Counted from the first letter of the stretch, positions 24,572 to 33,485 are shown. The stretch is DNA of 64,000 bases from Actinoplanes lutulentus (GCF_003259845.1 NZ_QLMJ01000016.1:62001-126000), one strand, 5' to 3'. Numbers and translations: made by a program. Notes: generated by a model from the sequence alone, not told the origin.

Positions 24572-27514
24572 ATGGATCGCCAAAGCCTGTGGCACGCGTC
24601 GTGGCCTGCCATACGTCTCGCCCGGGGATCTTCAGGGCGACTCTTACCCAAGCGGCTCGTCGGACGGTACCGCCGAGCCGTGAAGGAGAATTTCGCACGT
24701 CACCGCCTCGGCTTCGTCAACGAACAGACCGCCACGAGCACGGTCGACGTGATGAAAATATACGTGCCCCTGGAATATCAGGCCGGCGAGGAACGCAAAG
24801 ACGTCTACGAGTGGCTACGCCGTCAGATGCGGGTGGTCATCCTTGGCCCACCCGGCGCCGGAAAATCCATGCTGCTCAAGCATTCGATGCTCATCTGGGC
24901 TGGTGAGAGCACCCCAAGGTCAGCCCGGTTGCCGGTCCTGATCGACCTCCATCGCTGCAATGCCAACAACACCACACTCGATCAGATGATCCATGAGGAG
25001 TTGTCCCGCAACGACATCCGCATGAACCCCGCTCTCCTGGACATCTCGCTCCGCGAGGGCAAGCTGGCACTTCTGCTCGACGGCCTGGACGAGGTGAGCC
25101 AGGAGGATCAGAATCGCGTGTCGATGCTACTGAGGGACTTCGCGCGAAAGTACTCAGGGTGCCAAATGCTGGTGACCTGTCGTTCCGCCGCTTATTCCGG
25201 CCAGCTGCAGACGGAATTCATGGAGCACGTGCAGGTCGCGGATTTCGACGATGCCAACATTCGACGGTTCCTGACGAACTGGCCGAACATGACGGACGCG
25301 GATTCGACCAGGCTTTTCTACGACCTTCAGCACAATCAGAATCTGATGCGCCTGGCGGCGAGTCCGTTACTACTGACGATGATCGCCTACATTCACACCG
25401 AAGTTCTCGCGAAAAACGGGCGTAGCCTGCCCGGGAATCGACCAGCCTTCTACGAGATGGCCATCGACCACCTCCTCAAACGAGATCATGACCTGGCACG
25501 CCACAACGCGATCTCCGTATACGACTGGCAGGAGAAGCTCGCCGTCCTGCAGAAGATCGCGTTGACGTTGCAGGAGACCCCCACGACCCGCCCTGACCGG
25601 CGATCGATCGACGGCGCCGAGCTCATCGCCATCACCAAGCGGATCCTGCCGGACCTCAACCTGGGCCCGGAGCACGCGAAGCTGCTGATCGACGAGATCG
25701 ATCAGCGAAGTCAGCTCCTCGTGAAGCTCGACAGGCGCAGCTCCCGGTACGCCTTTCCGCACCTCACCCTCCAGGAGTACCTGGCCGCGGTCGAGCTGAC
25801 CGCCCAGCCGGAGACGCTGCTGCAGCGTTACTTCGCCGATCGGCCCGCGTGGCGGGAGACCGTCAAGCTCTGGTGCGGAGCCTCCAGCAGAGACTGCACC
25901 GACGTCGTACGCACGATCCTCAACTCGGCAAGTCATGGGGACCAGATCCTCGCCCTGGAGTGCCTGGCGGAGGCCAAACGCATCGACGACACGTTCGCCC
26001 GTGAGGTGATCGTCGACTCGATGCGGGCGACGACGTCCCTGAGCTGGGACGAAAGGGCGGTGACGGCCGCTTTCGCAGCCGTCGCCGCGGACGGCAGGCC
26101 GCGCGGCGAGTTCACGTTCAACCTTCTCGTCGATCAAGCCAAGGGCGGCGAGGAACCTGGAGCGCGATGGTCGATGGCCGCCCTCGCCGGCACCCGGCTC
26201 CCCCGCGCCGCCGCCTTCCTCTCCGAGCTCGCCGCAGCGGGCGATCCGCAGGCACGCGCGGCGCTACGGTCCATGGGAGAGCAAGCCATCACCGCGCTGA
26301 CGTCCGCGGCCTGGGCAGGTTCGCTGCAAGCCCTCGACGACCTGGCCGTCGTCGGCACACCGGCGGCCAGCGAAGCGCTCACCTCCATGCTCTGGAACGA
26401 CGACGCCAAAGCAGTACGGTCGGCGTGGCATCTTGCCGCTCTCATGCAGAATTCGGAAATCGAGGCGAATCTGCGTCTCAGTGACGTCAGCGTCCGGACC
26501 GAATGCAAAAGGATTGATTGGGTGTGGCAGCCGTTCAGCAACGGGGCCTCCACCAAGTTCGAAATCATCGTCGGCCGTGTCGCCTATCTCGTCGATCGAG
26601 GATTCATCCAGGAGATTCCTTCCGAGGTCAAGCAGATCGACCCTCGACTGGCCATTCCGTTAGGAATCATTGCCGCGGTTTCCGAACTGAAGCCCGTGGA
26701 CACGTCACCGAGCGAGGACCTCATGCGGGAATTCGGCTCTCTCGGTCTCAACGTCCGGCAGTTTCCGCATTGGCTGGCGGGTGAACGCGCCTTGAGTTCC
26801 TTTTATCAGACCACGATGCCAGCTCGGGTCGCCTCCGTCTGCGACCACGTCCTGGACGCCCACCACGTCTCGCCGTACCGCAAGCGCATCATCCGGATGA
26901 TGGACGACCGGACCTACGTCGAGGCGATCGTCCGGGTCTTCTGCCGTTTCCGGCCGAAGGCGTCGAAGGAGCAGTGGCTCACCGTCCAGGACGACCCGGC
27001 GAAGCCCCGGCTTCTGAAGTCGTGTGCGTACCTGTCGGTCGGACTCCTGGTCGCCTGCCTCATCGTGCTGGGCATCGGCCGCGCTGTCGGCACCGTCGCC
27101 GGCGTCTGGCCCTGGGGTCCGCCCGGCCTCAGCGCGGTTCTCACCATCCTGGTCATTCCGGTTCTGGCTGTCGCGTTCTTCGCGTTCATCAACGACATCT
27201 TCGACGCTTTCAATTTCGCCGATCCGCTTGTGGACTTCCTCGAGAAATTCGTCGGCAGGTACCCGTGGGCGGTGGCGCTCTGGGCCGCGGTCTCCGTCAG
27301 CGGATTGACAACATTGGCGTTGAGTGCCGTCGCCAGCTGGACGAATTGGCCGGTAGCCGTCGCCGCTCTCGCCTTTCTCGTTGCGCAGTCCTATTTTCTG
27401 ACACTGCGTTACCGCGATCGGATATCCGCCATTGACAACGCGTTGCGCCCGATCCGTGACCGCGCCCAGCTCAATGCTTCCAACCGCCTGTCGATTATCG
27501 GAAACAGCCTTTGA
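24572..27514 (+). CDS. NACHT STAND NTPase with four C-terminal membrane helices, candidate immune protein
   Basis: This 980-residue protein is a NACHT-type STAND NTPase. Walker A is GPPGAGKS (residues 92-99), Walker B is LLLDGLDEV (167-175), and a sensor-like LVTCRSAAY follows near 200. FPHLTLQEYLAA near residue 396 is the motif after the NACHT winged helix. Residues about 470-800 are helical and Ala-rich, possibly HEAT-like. Four hydrophobic helices lie at about 815-838, 850-875, 897-918 and 922-943. The N terminus before the NTPase is only about 90 residues with no known effector. Bacterial NACHT proteins are known anti-phage sensors. GC is lower than in the neighbours and more A/T-ending codons appear, suggesting transfer. 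Start: ATG 24572, behind a leaderless-type promoter; a TTG at 24536 is the alternative. Confidence 0.85.
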   Translation: MDRQSLWHASWPAIRLARGSSGRLLPKRLVGRYRRAVKENFARHRLGFVNEQTATSTVDVMKIYVPLEYQAGEERKDVYEWLRRQMRVVILGPPGAGKSMLLKHSMLIWAGESTPRSARLPVLIDLHRCNANNTTLDQMIHEELSRNDIRMNPALLDISLREGKLALLLDGLDEVSQEDQNRVSMLLRDFARKYSGCQMLVTCRSAAYSGQLQTEFMEHVQVADFDDANIRRFLTNWPNMTDADSTRLFYDLQHNQNLMRLAASPLLLTMIAYIHTEVLAKNGRSLPGNRPAFYEMAIDHLLKRDHDLARHNAISVYDWQEKLAVLQKIALTLQETPTTRPDRRSIDGAELIAITKRILPDLNLGPEHAKLLIDEIDQRSQLLVKLDRRSSRYAFPHLTLQEYLAAVELTAQPETLLQRYFADRPAWRETVKLWCGASSRDCTDVVRTILNSASHGDQILALECLAEAKRIDDTFAREVIVDSMRATTSLSWDERAVTAAFAAVAADGRPRGEFTFNLLVDQAKGGEEPGARWSMAALAGTRLPRAAAFLSELAAAGDPQARAALRSMGEQAITALTSAAWAGSLQALDDLAVVGTPAASEALTSMLWNDDAKAVRSAWHLAALMQNSEIEANLRLSDVSVRTECKRIDWVWQPFSNGASTKFEIIVGRVAYLVDRGFIQEIPSEVKQIDPRLAIPLGIIAAVSELKPVDTSPSEDLMREFGSLGLNVRQFPHWLAGERALSSFYQTTMPARVASVCDHVLDAHHVSPYRKRIIRMMDDRTYVEAIVRVFCRFRPKASKEQWLTVQDDPAKPRLLKSCAYLSVGLLVACLIVLGIGRAVGTVAGVWPWGPPGLSAVLTILVIPVLAVAFFAFINDIFDAFNFADPLVDFLEKFVGRYPWAVALWAAVSVSGLTTLALSAVASWTNWPVAVAALAFLVAQSYFLTLRYRDRISAIDNALRPIRDRAQLNASNRLSIIGNSL

Positions 27515-27542
27515 TCCAGATCATCTACCCGAGGAATATCCC

Positions 27543-28250
27543 GTGCCGGAAAGTCCCGAACAGCGTTCCCGCGCCTGCCGCAACAGCCTTCTGCGCTGGT
27601 TCTATCAGCAGCGGATCGCCAACGTCTATCTGCCGATCACGGCGGAGTTCGCCAACGACGAAACCGCGGTGTGGGAGAACGTCCCCTTCTCGTCGAGCGA
27701 GGTACAGGACGCGGCCGAGTACCTCGCCCACAAGAAGTTGATCGAGGGTGCCGTCGTCCCCCAGATCCGGGGTCCTATCCGGGCGGACATCACCACCGAC
27801 GGCATAGATTGCGCCACCGATTGGAAGGGCGACGTGGCAGAGTACCTCCGCAACCAGCGTGGTTACGGGCCGACCATCAACCAGGGACCGGTATTTCACG
27901 GCAATACCCAGGGAGGCCAATGGGCATGGGGTAATCGCGACGTGACGCAGAACCACACGGTCACGGAGATCGCGCCCGGGTTCGAGCCGCTGGCCCACGC
28001 CGTGGCCACGATCCTCGCCGGACTCCCCGCGTACGGCCTGGACCCGGACGACCGGCAGGATGCCGAGGACGCCGCCAATGAGGTCCTCGCCGAGGTCAGC
28101 CGGCCTCAGCCGGAGCCACGCCGGGTGCGCCGGGCCGTCGCCGCACTCCGCGGGTTCCTCATGCCCATCGCCGCGACTGCCGCACGGAATGAAGTGCAGG
28201 TTCTGGCCCAGCACGGCATCGACCAGCTCAACGCCGCCGTCGGCATGTGA
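27543..28250 (+). CDS. Winged-helix protein with Gly/Asn-rich motif, partner of the NACHT gene
   Basis: This 235-residue protein follows the NACHT gene by 28 bases on the same strand. Residues about 12-95 look like a winged helix (FSSSEVQDAAEYLAHKKLIE and then ITTDGIDCATD). Residues 111-138 form a Gly/Asn-rich stretch (NQGPVFHGNTQGGQWAWGN) with a turn-strand rhythm. The remainder (150-235) is predicted helical, with an Ala-rich end. No enzyme motif is seen. I do not recognise a named family. The GTG start at 27543 follows a GAGG 8 bases upstream. Its position makes it the likely second component (adaptor, sensor or regulator) of the NACHT unit. Confidence 0.7.
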   Translation: MPESPEQRSRACRNSLLRWFYQQRIANVYLPITAEFANDETAVWENVPFSSSEVQDAAEYLAHKKLIEGAVVPQIRGPIRADITTDGIDCATDWKGDVAEYLRNQRGYGPTINQGPVFHGNTQGGQWAWGNRDVTQNHTVTEIAPGFEPLAHAVATILAGLPAYGLDPDDRQDAEDAANEVLAEVSRPQPEPRRVRRAVAALRGFLMPIAATAARNEVQVLAQHGIDQLNAAVGM

Positions 28251-28309
28251 GGTCCGTGCGCGGCCCCGGTACCATCCGGCTTCCGCCGGATGATCGCAGG
28301 GAGAGCTCC

Positions 28310-29788
28310 GTGAAACGCACCCTGCTCCTCCTGCTCGTCCTCGTCACCGGTGGTGGCTGGCTGATCGCCGGTGCCGCTCACGACCTGCGCCGCGAGCACG
28401 TCACCTCTGCCGGCGTCCCGCTCGACGTGGTCCACCCGGCCACCACCGGCCGTCACCCCGGAGTCGTCGTCGCGCACGGATTCTCCGGGTCGGCGAAGCT
28501 GATGGCGCCGTTCGGCGACACCCTCGCGGCCAGCGGTTACGTGGTCGTCCTGCTCGATTTCACCGGCCACGGCGCCAACACCACACCCCTGCCGGATCAG
28601 GCCGCCGGCACCGACGCGTCCACCCGTGCCCTGCAGCACGATCTCGGCGTCGCGCTCGCCCACCTGCGCTCCCTGCCCGACGTCGACCCCGCCCAGGTCG
28701 CGCTGGTCGGGCACTCGATGGGCGCCGGCGCCGTCACCCGTTACGCCGCCGCGCACCCCGACGTCACAGCGACCGTGGCGATCTCGCTGCCGGACGACGC
28801 CGTCGCCTCCCCCGAAGGACCCGCACGCCTGCTCACCATAGCCGGCGCCCTGGAATTCTCCGGCTTCCGCTGGGTCGCTTCCACGGTCGCCGCGCAGCGC
28901 GGCGACCGCGCGGTCCGGATCGTCCCCGGCGTCGAGCACATCTCCATTCTGTACGCCCCGGAGGCGCACCGTGAGACAGTCACGTGGCTCGACTCCAGCT
29001 TCGATCGGCACCGCGACACCGCATCGATCCCGTTCCCGGCGCGACGCCTCGCCGGCACGGTTCTGCTGGTGCTGGCCTTCCTGATCGGCTTCTATCCGCT
29101 CGTCGCGCTGCTCGCCGACCCGGCCAACGATCCCCGGCCGCGTCTGGGAAACCCGGCGGCCGAACCGCGGCCGATGAAGGCCCGCATCGCGACGACAGCC
29201 CGGCTCACAGCGGTGGCGGCCGTCGCGGCAGTGATCGGCGCGGTGATCGCCCGGTTCCTGCCGACGACCCGGCTGCCGCTGGCGATCGCCGGATACGTCA
29301 TCGGGTACGCGGCCGTCACCGGAGTCCTTCTGTACGCGTACGCGAGGACCCGCCCCGCATCGACGAAAACCGCGATCAGCCGTCCCCGTCTGCTGCTCGC
29401 CGTACCGTATGCGGTGCTCGCTATTTCCGTACCCGTGCATGTGGGAATGACCCACGCCTGGCCGGTGGGGAACCGCTGGTGGTTGCTTTTGATCCTCTGG
29501 TTGGCTTTTGCCCTGCTCGCCTACGGCGGCGAACGTGTCGCCGGAGGCGACGCGCTGAGCCTGCTCGCGATCGCCGCGGTCTTCGTGATCGTCCTGGCGG
29601 CCGCGGCCGTCACCGGGCTGACCCACGGTTTTGTGATCCTGGCGCTGTTCCCTCTGATCGGCCTGATGCTGTGGCAGGCGGTGTGGAGCGCGATCCTGAA
29701 CCGGTTCGCGGTATCCGCCTGGGTGATCGCGCTGACCGGCTCGATCGTCGTGGCGTGGCCGCTCGCGGTAGCGCTGCCCCTCATCTGA
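28310..29788 (+). CDS. Membrane-bound alpha/beta hydrolase with C-terminal multi-helix domain
   Basis: The 492-residue protein starts with a membrane anchor (LLLLLVLVTGGGWLIAG), then an alpha/beta hydrolase domain with HGFSG oxyanion turn, the nucleophile elbow GHSMGAG and a late His in PGVEHISILY. After residue about 240 come about seven membrane helices to the end. A hydrolase with such a large membrane domain suggests action on lipids or on the cell surface. GTG at 28310 fits the first hydrophobic segment; a GGGAG lies upstream. It is 59 bases after the NACHT partner gene and same-strand, but its codon use is like the host, so membership in that unit is doubtful. Confidence 0.75.
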   Translation: MKRTLLLLLVLVTGGGWLIAGAAHDLRREHVTSAGVPLDVVHPATTGRHPGVVVAHGFSGSAKLMAPFGDTLAASGYVVVLLDFTGHGANTTPLPDQAAGTDASTRALQHDLGVALAHLRSLPDVDPAQVALVGHSMGAGAVTRYAAAHPDVTATVAISLPDDAVASPEGPARLLTIAGALEFSGFRWVASTVAAQRGDRAVRIVPGVEHISILYAPEAHRETVTWLDSSFDRHRDTASIPFPARRLAGTVLLVLAFLIGFYPLVALLADPANDPRPRLGNPAAEPRPMKARIATTARLTAVAAVAAVIGAVIARFLPTTRLPLAIAGYVIGYAAVTGVLLYAYARTRPASTKTAISRPRLLLAVPYAVLAISVPVHVGMTHAWPVGNRWWLLLILWLAFALLAYGGERVAGGDALSLLAIAAVFVIVLAAAAVTGLTHGFVILALFPLIGLMLWQAVWSAILNRFAVSAWVIALTGSIVVAWPLAVALPLI

Positions 29789-29825
29789 GGCAACCTTTTC
29801 GCGTCCGGCGGCCACTTGTCCGGTT

Positions 29826-31043
29826 GTGACCACACATTCTCGCCGCACGCTGCTGAAGAAAGCCGCGATCACCGCGGCGTCCGTCCTCACCGTGGCGGGC
29901 GCCGGCATCGCCGCGATCGGTACGGCCGACGCCGCCACTGCCACCACCTTCTACGTCGCGACGACCGGCAGCGACAGCAACGCCGGCACCCTCGCCGCCC
30001 CGTTCGCGACCATCCAGAAAGCGATCGGCGCGGTCGCGGCCGGCGGCACGATCGCGGTACGCGGCGGCACGCATGCGCTGACCAGCAACATTCAGATCAC
30101 CAAGAGCGGCACGGCCGCCGCACCGATCACGCTGACCGCCTACAACAGCGAGAAGGTGATCATCGACGGTGAGGCGCTGGGATACACCCCGGGCGCCGTG
30201 GGCTCCTCGATCCCGGCCGCGCAGCGCGGCGCGATCCACATGGAGGCGTCGTACTGGAAGCTGTCCGGCCTGGAGATCACCCACGGGCCCTACGGCGTGT
30301 ACTGCAACAAATGCAACAACAACACGTTCGACCGGCTGGTCGTGCACGACAACTACGAGACCGGGTTCCAGCTGCAGGGCGCCTCGGCGAACAACCTAAT
30401 CCTGAACCTGGACAGCTACCAGAACCGTGATCCGCGCAAGAACGGCGAGAGCGCCGACGGCCTCGGCATCAAGGAGGGCAGCGGCACCGGCAACATCGTG
30501 CGCGGCGCCCGGCTGTGGAACAACGTCGACGACGGATTCGACGCCTGGAGCTTCAGCTCACCGATCACGATCCAGAACTCGATCGCGTACGGCAACGGCT
30601 ACAACCGCTGGAGCATCCCGAACTTCTCCGGCGACGGCAACGGCTTCAAGCTCGGCGGCAGCAGCGGCACCGGGCCGGCCGCGAGCCACGCCGTCAGCAA
30701 CAGCATGGCGTTCAGCAACGCCGCGCACGGTTTCACCGACAACGGGAACACCGGGGCGATCACGGTGGGGCGGTCCACGGCGTACAAGAACGTCAAGACC
30801 GGCTTCGACGTCGACGGCGGCTCGACCTCGAAGCTGACCGCGAACCTCGCGTCCGGTAACGGCACCGCGGTGGCGCTCGGCAAGTCCACCGCCTCGGGGA
30901 ACTCGTGGAACATCGGCGGGACCTGGACGCTGCTGAGCACCAGCACATCGGTGATCACCGGGGCGCGGGCCGCGGACGGCTCGATCCCGTCGTCGAGCTT
31001 CCTCGTCCCGGCGAACGGATCAGCGGTGGGGGCGAAGATCTGA
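29826..31043 (+). CDS. Secreted pectate lyase, PL9-like beta-helix protein
   Basis: The 405-residue protein has a twin-arginine signal (SRRTLLKKAAITAA) ending near ADA at residue 37. The mature part is a right-handed parallel beta helix: FYVATTGSDSNAGT at the start, then repeated strand turns such as GAIHMEASYWKLSGLEI, NGESADGLGIKEGSG and NNVDDGFDAWSF. The last two blocks are the active-site region of family 9 pectate lyases, which cleave polygalacturonate by beta-elimination outside the cell. It points to growth on plant litter. Its stop directly abuts the stop of the convergent YciI-like gene. Confidence 0.82.
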   Translation: MTTHSRRTLLKKAAITAASVLTVAGAGIAAIGTADAATATTFYVATTGSDSNAGTLAAPFATIQKAIGAVAAGGTIAVRGGTHALTSNIQITKSGTAAAPITLTAYNSEKVIIDGEALGYTPGAVGSSIPAAQRGAIHMEASYWKLSGLEITHGPYGVYCNKCNNNTFDRLVVHDNYETGFQLQGASANNLILNLDSYQNRDPRKNGESADGLGIKEGSGTGNIVRGARLWNNVDDGFDAWSFSSPITIQNSIAYGNGYNRWSIPNFSGDGNGFKLGGSSGTGPAASHAVSNSMAFSNAAHGFTDNGNTGAITVGRSTAYKNVKTGFDVDGGSTSKLTANLASGNGTAVALGKSTASGNSWNIGGTWTLLSTSTSVITGARAADGSIPSSSFLVPANGSAVGAKI

Positions 31044-31412
31044 TCACCTGCGGGTCTGGCGGAGCCAGGCCTCCTGATCGGCGTCGGGCATGATCTCCCG
31101 GACCTCCTGCGCGCAGCGACAGGCGGCGGCGATCTTCGCGGCCCACGCGAGGGCTTCCTCGCGGGTGGCCACGTCGACGACGGCGAACCCGCCGACGGCC
31201 ACCTTGGCGGCGGGGTCCGGGCCTTCGGCGATCGTCCCGTCGGTGGCCACGATGGTCGCGGTCTGCCGTTCGACGCCACCACCGAGGACCCAGACCCCGG
31301 CGTCCATGGCCTCCTGAACCACCGCGTGCGAGGCCTTGCCGACGTCGGGCCAGTCCTCGTCGCGGATGTGGCTCATCGCGCCGTCGTCGAACGAGATCAG
31401 GTAGTGGGTCAT
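31044..31412 (-). CDS. YciI-like (YCII-related domain) protein
   Basis: The 122-residue protein has the YCII fold: MTHYLISFDDGAM, a central GVWVLGGGVE and GGFAVVDVATREEALAWAAKIA. The ferredoxin-like dimeric domain is widespread in actinomycetes, often beside extracytoplasmic sigma factors, though none is here. The biochemical function is not established. The gene stands alone between a convergent pectate lyase and a divergent GNAT gene. Confidence 0.8.
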   Translation of the reverse strand: MTHYLISFDDGAMSHIRDEDWPDVGKASHAVVQEAMDAGVWVLGGGVERQTATIVATDGTIAEGPDPAAKVAVGGFAVVDVATREEALAWAAKIAAACRCAQEVREIMPDADQEAWLRQTRR

Positions 31413-31496
31413 CGGATGACTCCCTCCGAGTCGCGGTCAGCCGGACCAGTATGCGACCGGACAGCCGGCGGTGCCCGACTCGGGCATGATGTGGCG

Positions 31497-32285
31497 ATGG
31501 TCGATACCGCAACGCTGCTGGCCGCCTATGACGCGCAGATGCGCATGCCGCCCGGTGCCGTCCCGGCCGGGGTGACCCACGAGCACGACGGACCGGTCCT
31601 GCGGGTGGTCGGCGCGCACGTGGGGCGGGTCCGGGCACCGCGCGACATCGGTGTCACCGGTGCCGCATTGGACCGGCTGATCGCCCGGCAGCGGGACTAC
31701 TTCCAGGCCCGCGGCGAGGGCGTCGAGTGGAAGGTGCGGGGCCACGACCTGCCCACGGATCTTCCCGAGCGGCTGGTCGCGGCCGGTTTCGTGGCCGGGG
31801 AACCGTCGGCGGTGCTCATCGGGATGGCCGAGGAGGTCGCGGCCGAGCCGGTCCTGCCCGACGGTGTGGTGCTGCGCCAGGTCAGCGAGCCCGCGGACAT
31901 GCGCCGGATCGCCGAGCAGCAGACCGCGGTGTGGGGGTTCGACTGCTCCTGGGTCGAGGACGACCTCACTACCCGGGTGGACGCCGGCCCCGACGAGATG
32001 ACCATCCTGGTCGCCGAGGCCGGCGGCCGGGTCGTCAGCTCCGCCTGGGTGATCTACCACTCGGGCTCCGACTTTGTCGCGCTGCTCGGCGGCACGACGT
32101 TGCCGGAGTGGCGCGGGCGTGGCCTGTACGGCGCACTGCTCGCCGCCCGGGCCCAGGAAACGGCCGCCCGCGGTTTCCGGCTGCTGCACGTCGACGCGTC
32201 ACCGGAGAGCGCCCCCATCCTGCGCCGCCGCGGCTTCCAGGAAATCACGACATCGAGGCACTACCACTGGAACCCACCGAAGTAG
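31497..32285 (+). CDS. GNAT-family N-acetyltransferase
   Basis: The 262-residue protein has a C-terminal GNAT domain with the acetyl-CoA site LPEWRGRGLYGALLAARA and the strand end LLHVDASPESAPILRRRGF. The first 130 residues are a less conserved half, as in tandem-GNAT proteins. It acetylates an unknown amine in the cytoplasm. ATG at 31497 is chosen because the frame upstream runs into the promoter region shared with the YciI-like gene. The gene end touches an MmpS-like remnant. Confidence 0.85.
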   Translation: MVDTATLLAAYDAQMRMPPGAVPAGVTHEHDGPVLRVVGAHVGRVRAPRDIGVTGAALDRLIARQRDYFQARGEGVEWKVRGHDLPTDLPERLVAAGFVAGEPSAVLIGMAEEVAAEPVLPDGVVLRQVSEPADMRRIAEQQTAVWGFDCSWVEDDLTTRVDAGPDEMTILVAEAGGRVVSSAWVIYHSGSDFVALLGGTTLPEWRGRGLYGALLAARAQETAARGFRLLHVDASPESAPILRRRGFQEITTSRHYHWNPPK

Positions 32286-32452
32286 ACGTCCCAGCGGGCG
32301 CTGGGTGGCCGCCGTTCGTACTCATCGCGCAGCGCAAGGACGGCGGTGACGCCGGACCGGTGACCTGCACCATCACCGTGGACGGCAAGCTGCTCGCCTC
32401 CACCACCGCCGAGGGCAGGTACGCCGCACCCCAGTGCAGCGGCTCCGGCTGA
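32279..32452 (+). pseudogene. C-terminal remnant of an MmpS-like exported protein
   Basis: In a frame different from the GNAT gene, bases 32279-32452 encode about 57 residues ending in TGA. The block VTCTITVDGKLLASTTAEG plus a closing Cys strongly resembles the C-terminal end of MmpS-like secreted proteins (two Cys, beta strands). No start codon, signal peptide or first half is present; the remnant begins exactly at the end of the GNAT gene. It is best read as the tail of a gene whose 5' part was deleted. It explains most of the 224-base gap before the STAS gene. Confidence 0.6.
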
Positions 32453-32509
32453 CCCCACGCAGGAGACCCTCACCAGGCGGGCCGGGCGCCGGGCCGATAC
32501 GGTCGACAC

Positions 32510-32836
32510 ATGTCGGGCAACGCGTTGATCATGTATGAGACCAGCAGTGACGGCATCACCCTGCGCGCCGCGCTGGCCGGGGAGCTGGACCTCGCGGACG
32601 CCGACGAGGTCCGCGACAACCTCGCGGCCGCCGCGCAGGCCTCGCAGTGCCGGTTCCTGCAGGTGGACGTCTCCCGCGTCGATCTGATCGATTCGTACGC
32701 CCTCGGCGCGCTGATCAGCGCCCGCAACACCGCCGCCGCGGCGGGCGTCACGCTGACCCTGATCCACCCGTCGCCGCCGGTGGCGAAGGCCATCGCGGTG
32801 ACCGGCCTGTCGGCGGCGTTCGGTCTCGGCGGCTGA
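32510..32836 (+). CDS. STAS-domain protein (anti-sigma factor antagonist-like)
   Basis: This 108-residue protein is a single STAS domain: LRAALAGELDLADADEVRD, then the phosphorylation loop VDLIDSYALGALISA with Ser62 in the conserved position. Proteins like SpoIIAA bind anti-sigma kinases and are switched by Ser phosphorylation. No anti-sigma factor or sigma gene is adjacent. It is separated from the glutathione peroxidase gene by 52 bases on the same strand. Confidence 0.85.
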   Translation: MSGNALIMYETSSDGITLRAALAGELDLADADEVRDNLAAAAQASQCRFLQVDVSRVDLIDSYALGALISARNTAAAAGVTLTLIHPSPPVAKAIAVTGLSAAFGLGG

Positions 32837-32888
32837 CCGGCGCCGGCGCTACGATTCGCATCCAAGATCAGAACCCCAGGAGGGCTCC

Positions 32889-33392
32889 ATGACCCAGCCG
32901 GTCATCTACGACGTCGCGATCGCCGATCTCCAGGGCAAGCCGCTGGATCTCGCCCAGTTCCGCGGCACCGCCACCCTGGTCGTCAACGTGGCGTCACGCT
33001 GCGGGCTCACCCCGCAGTACGCGGTGCTCGAGGAGCTGCACAAACGGTACGCCGACCAGGGCTTCAGCGTGCTCGGCGTGCCGTGCAACCAGTTCGCCGG
33101 CCAGGAGCCCGGCACCGCTGAGGAGATCTCCGAGTTCTGCAGCGCGACCTATGGCGTGACTTTCCCGATGACCGAGAAGGTGGAGGTCAACGGCGACGGA
33201 CGGCACCCGCTGTACGACGCGCTGACCACCGAGCCGGACGCCGACGGGTACACCGGCGACATCCGGTGGAACTTCGAGAAGTTCCTGATCGGTGCGGACG
33301 GCAGTGTCGTCGCCCGGTTCGGCCCGCGCACCAGCCCCGACGAGGCCGCCGTGGTCTCCGCCATCGAAGCGGCGCTGCCGGCGGTCAAATAA
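32889..33392 (+). CDS. Glutathione peroxidase family (thiol peroxidase)
   Basis: The 167-residue protein has the family blocks VVNVASRCGLTPQY (peroxidatic Cys38), PCNQFAGQEPG (Gln72) and WNFEKFLIG (Trp127, Asn128). The catalytic residue is Cys, not selenocysteine. Bacterial members reduce hydroperoxides with thioredoxin or mycothiol-linked reductants rather than glutathione. AGGAGG stands shortly before the ATG. It is not clearly linked to the release factor gene that follows 93 bases later. Confidence 0.92.
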   Translation: MTQPVIYDVAIADLQGKPLDLAQFRGTATLVVNVASRCGLTPQYAVLEELHKRYADQGFSVLGVPCNQFAGQEPGTAEEISEFCSATYGVTFPMTEKVEVNGDGRHPLYDALTTEPDADGYTGDIRWNFEKFLIGADGSVVARFGPRTSPDEAAVVSAIEAALPAVK

Positions 33393-33485
33393 GCGACGCC
33401 CTGACCCCGGGGTGGGTGAGACCGGTCACGGCAGGCGACGACATAGAGTCACCTACAGGATCGTCGAAAAAATGGGGAGCGGATC

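Noticed and set aside
28106..29947. Long minus-strand frame of 613 residues opposite the membrane hydrolase
   Set aside because: The composition is Arg/Gly/Asp-rich without motifs, as expected for the antisense of a GC-rich gene.
32889..33392. Selenocysteine glutathione peroxidase
   Set aside because: The catalytic position is an ordinary Cys codon, with no in-frame TGA.
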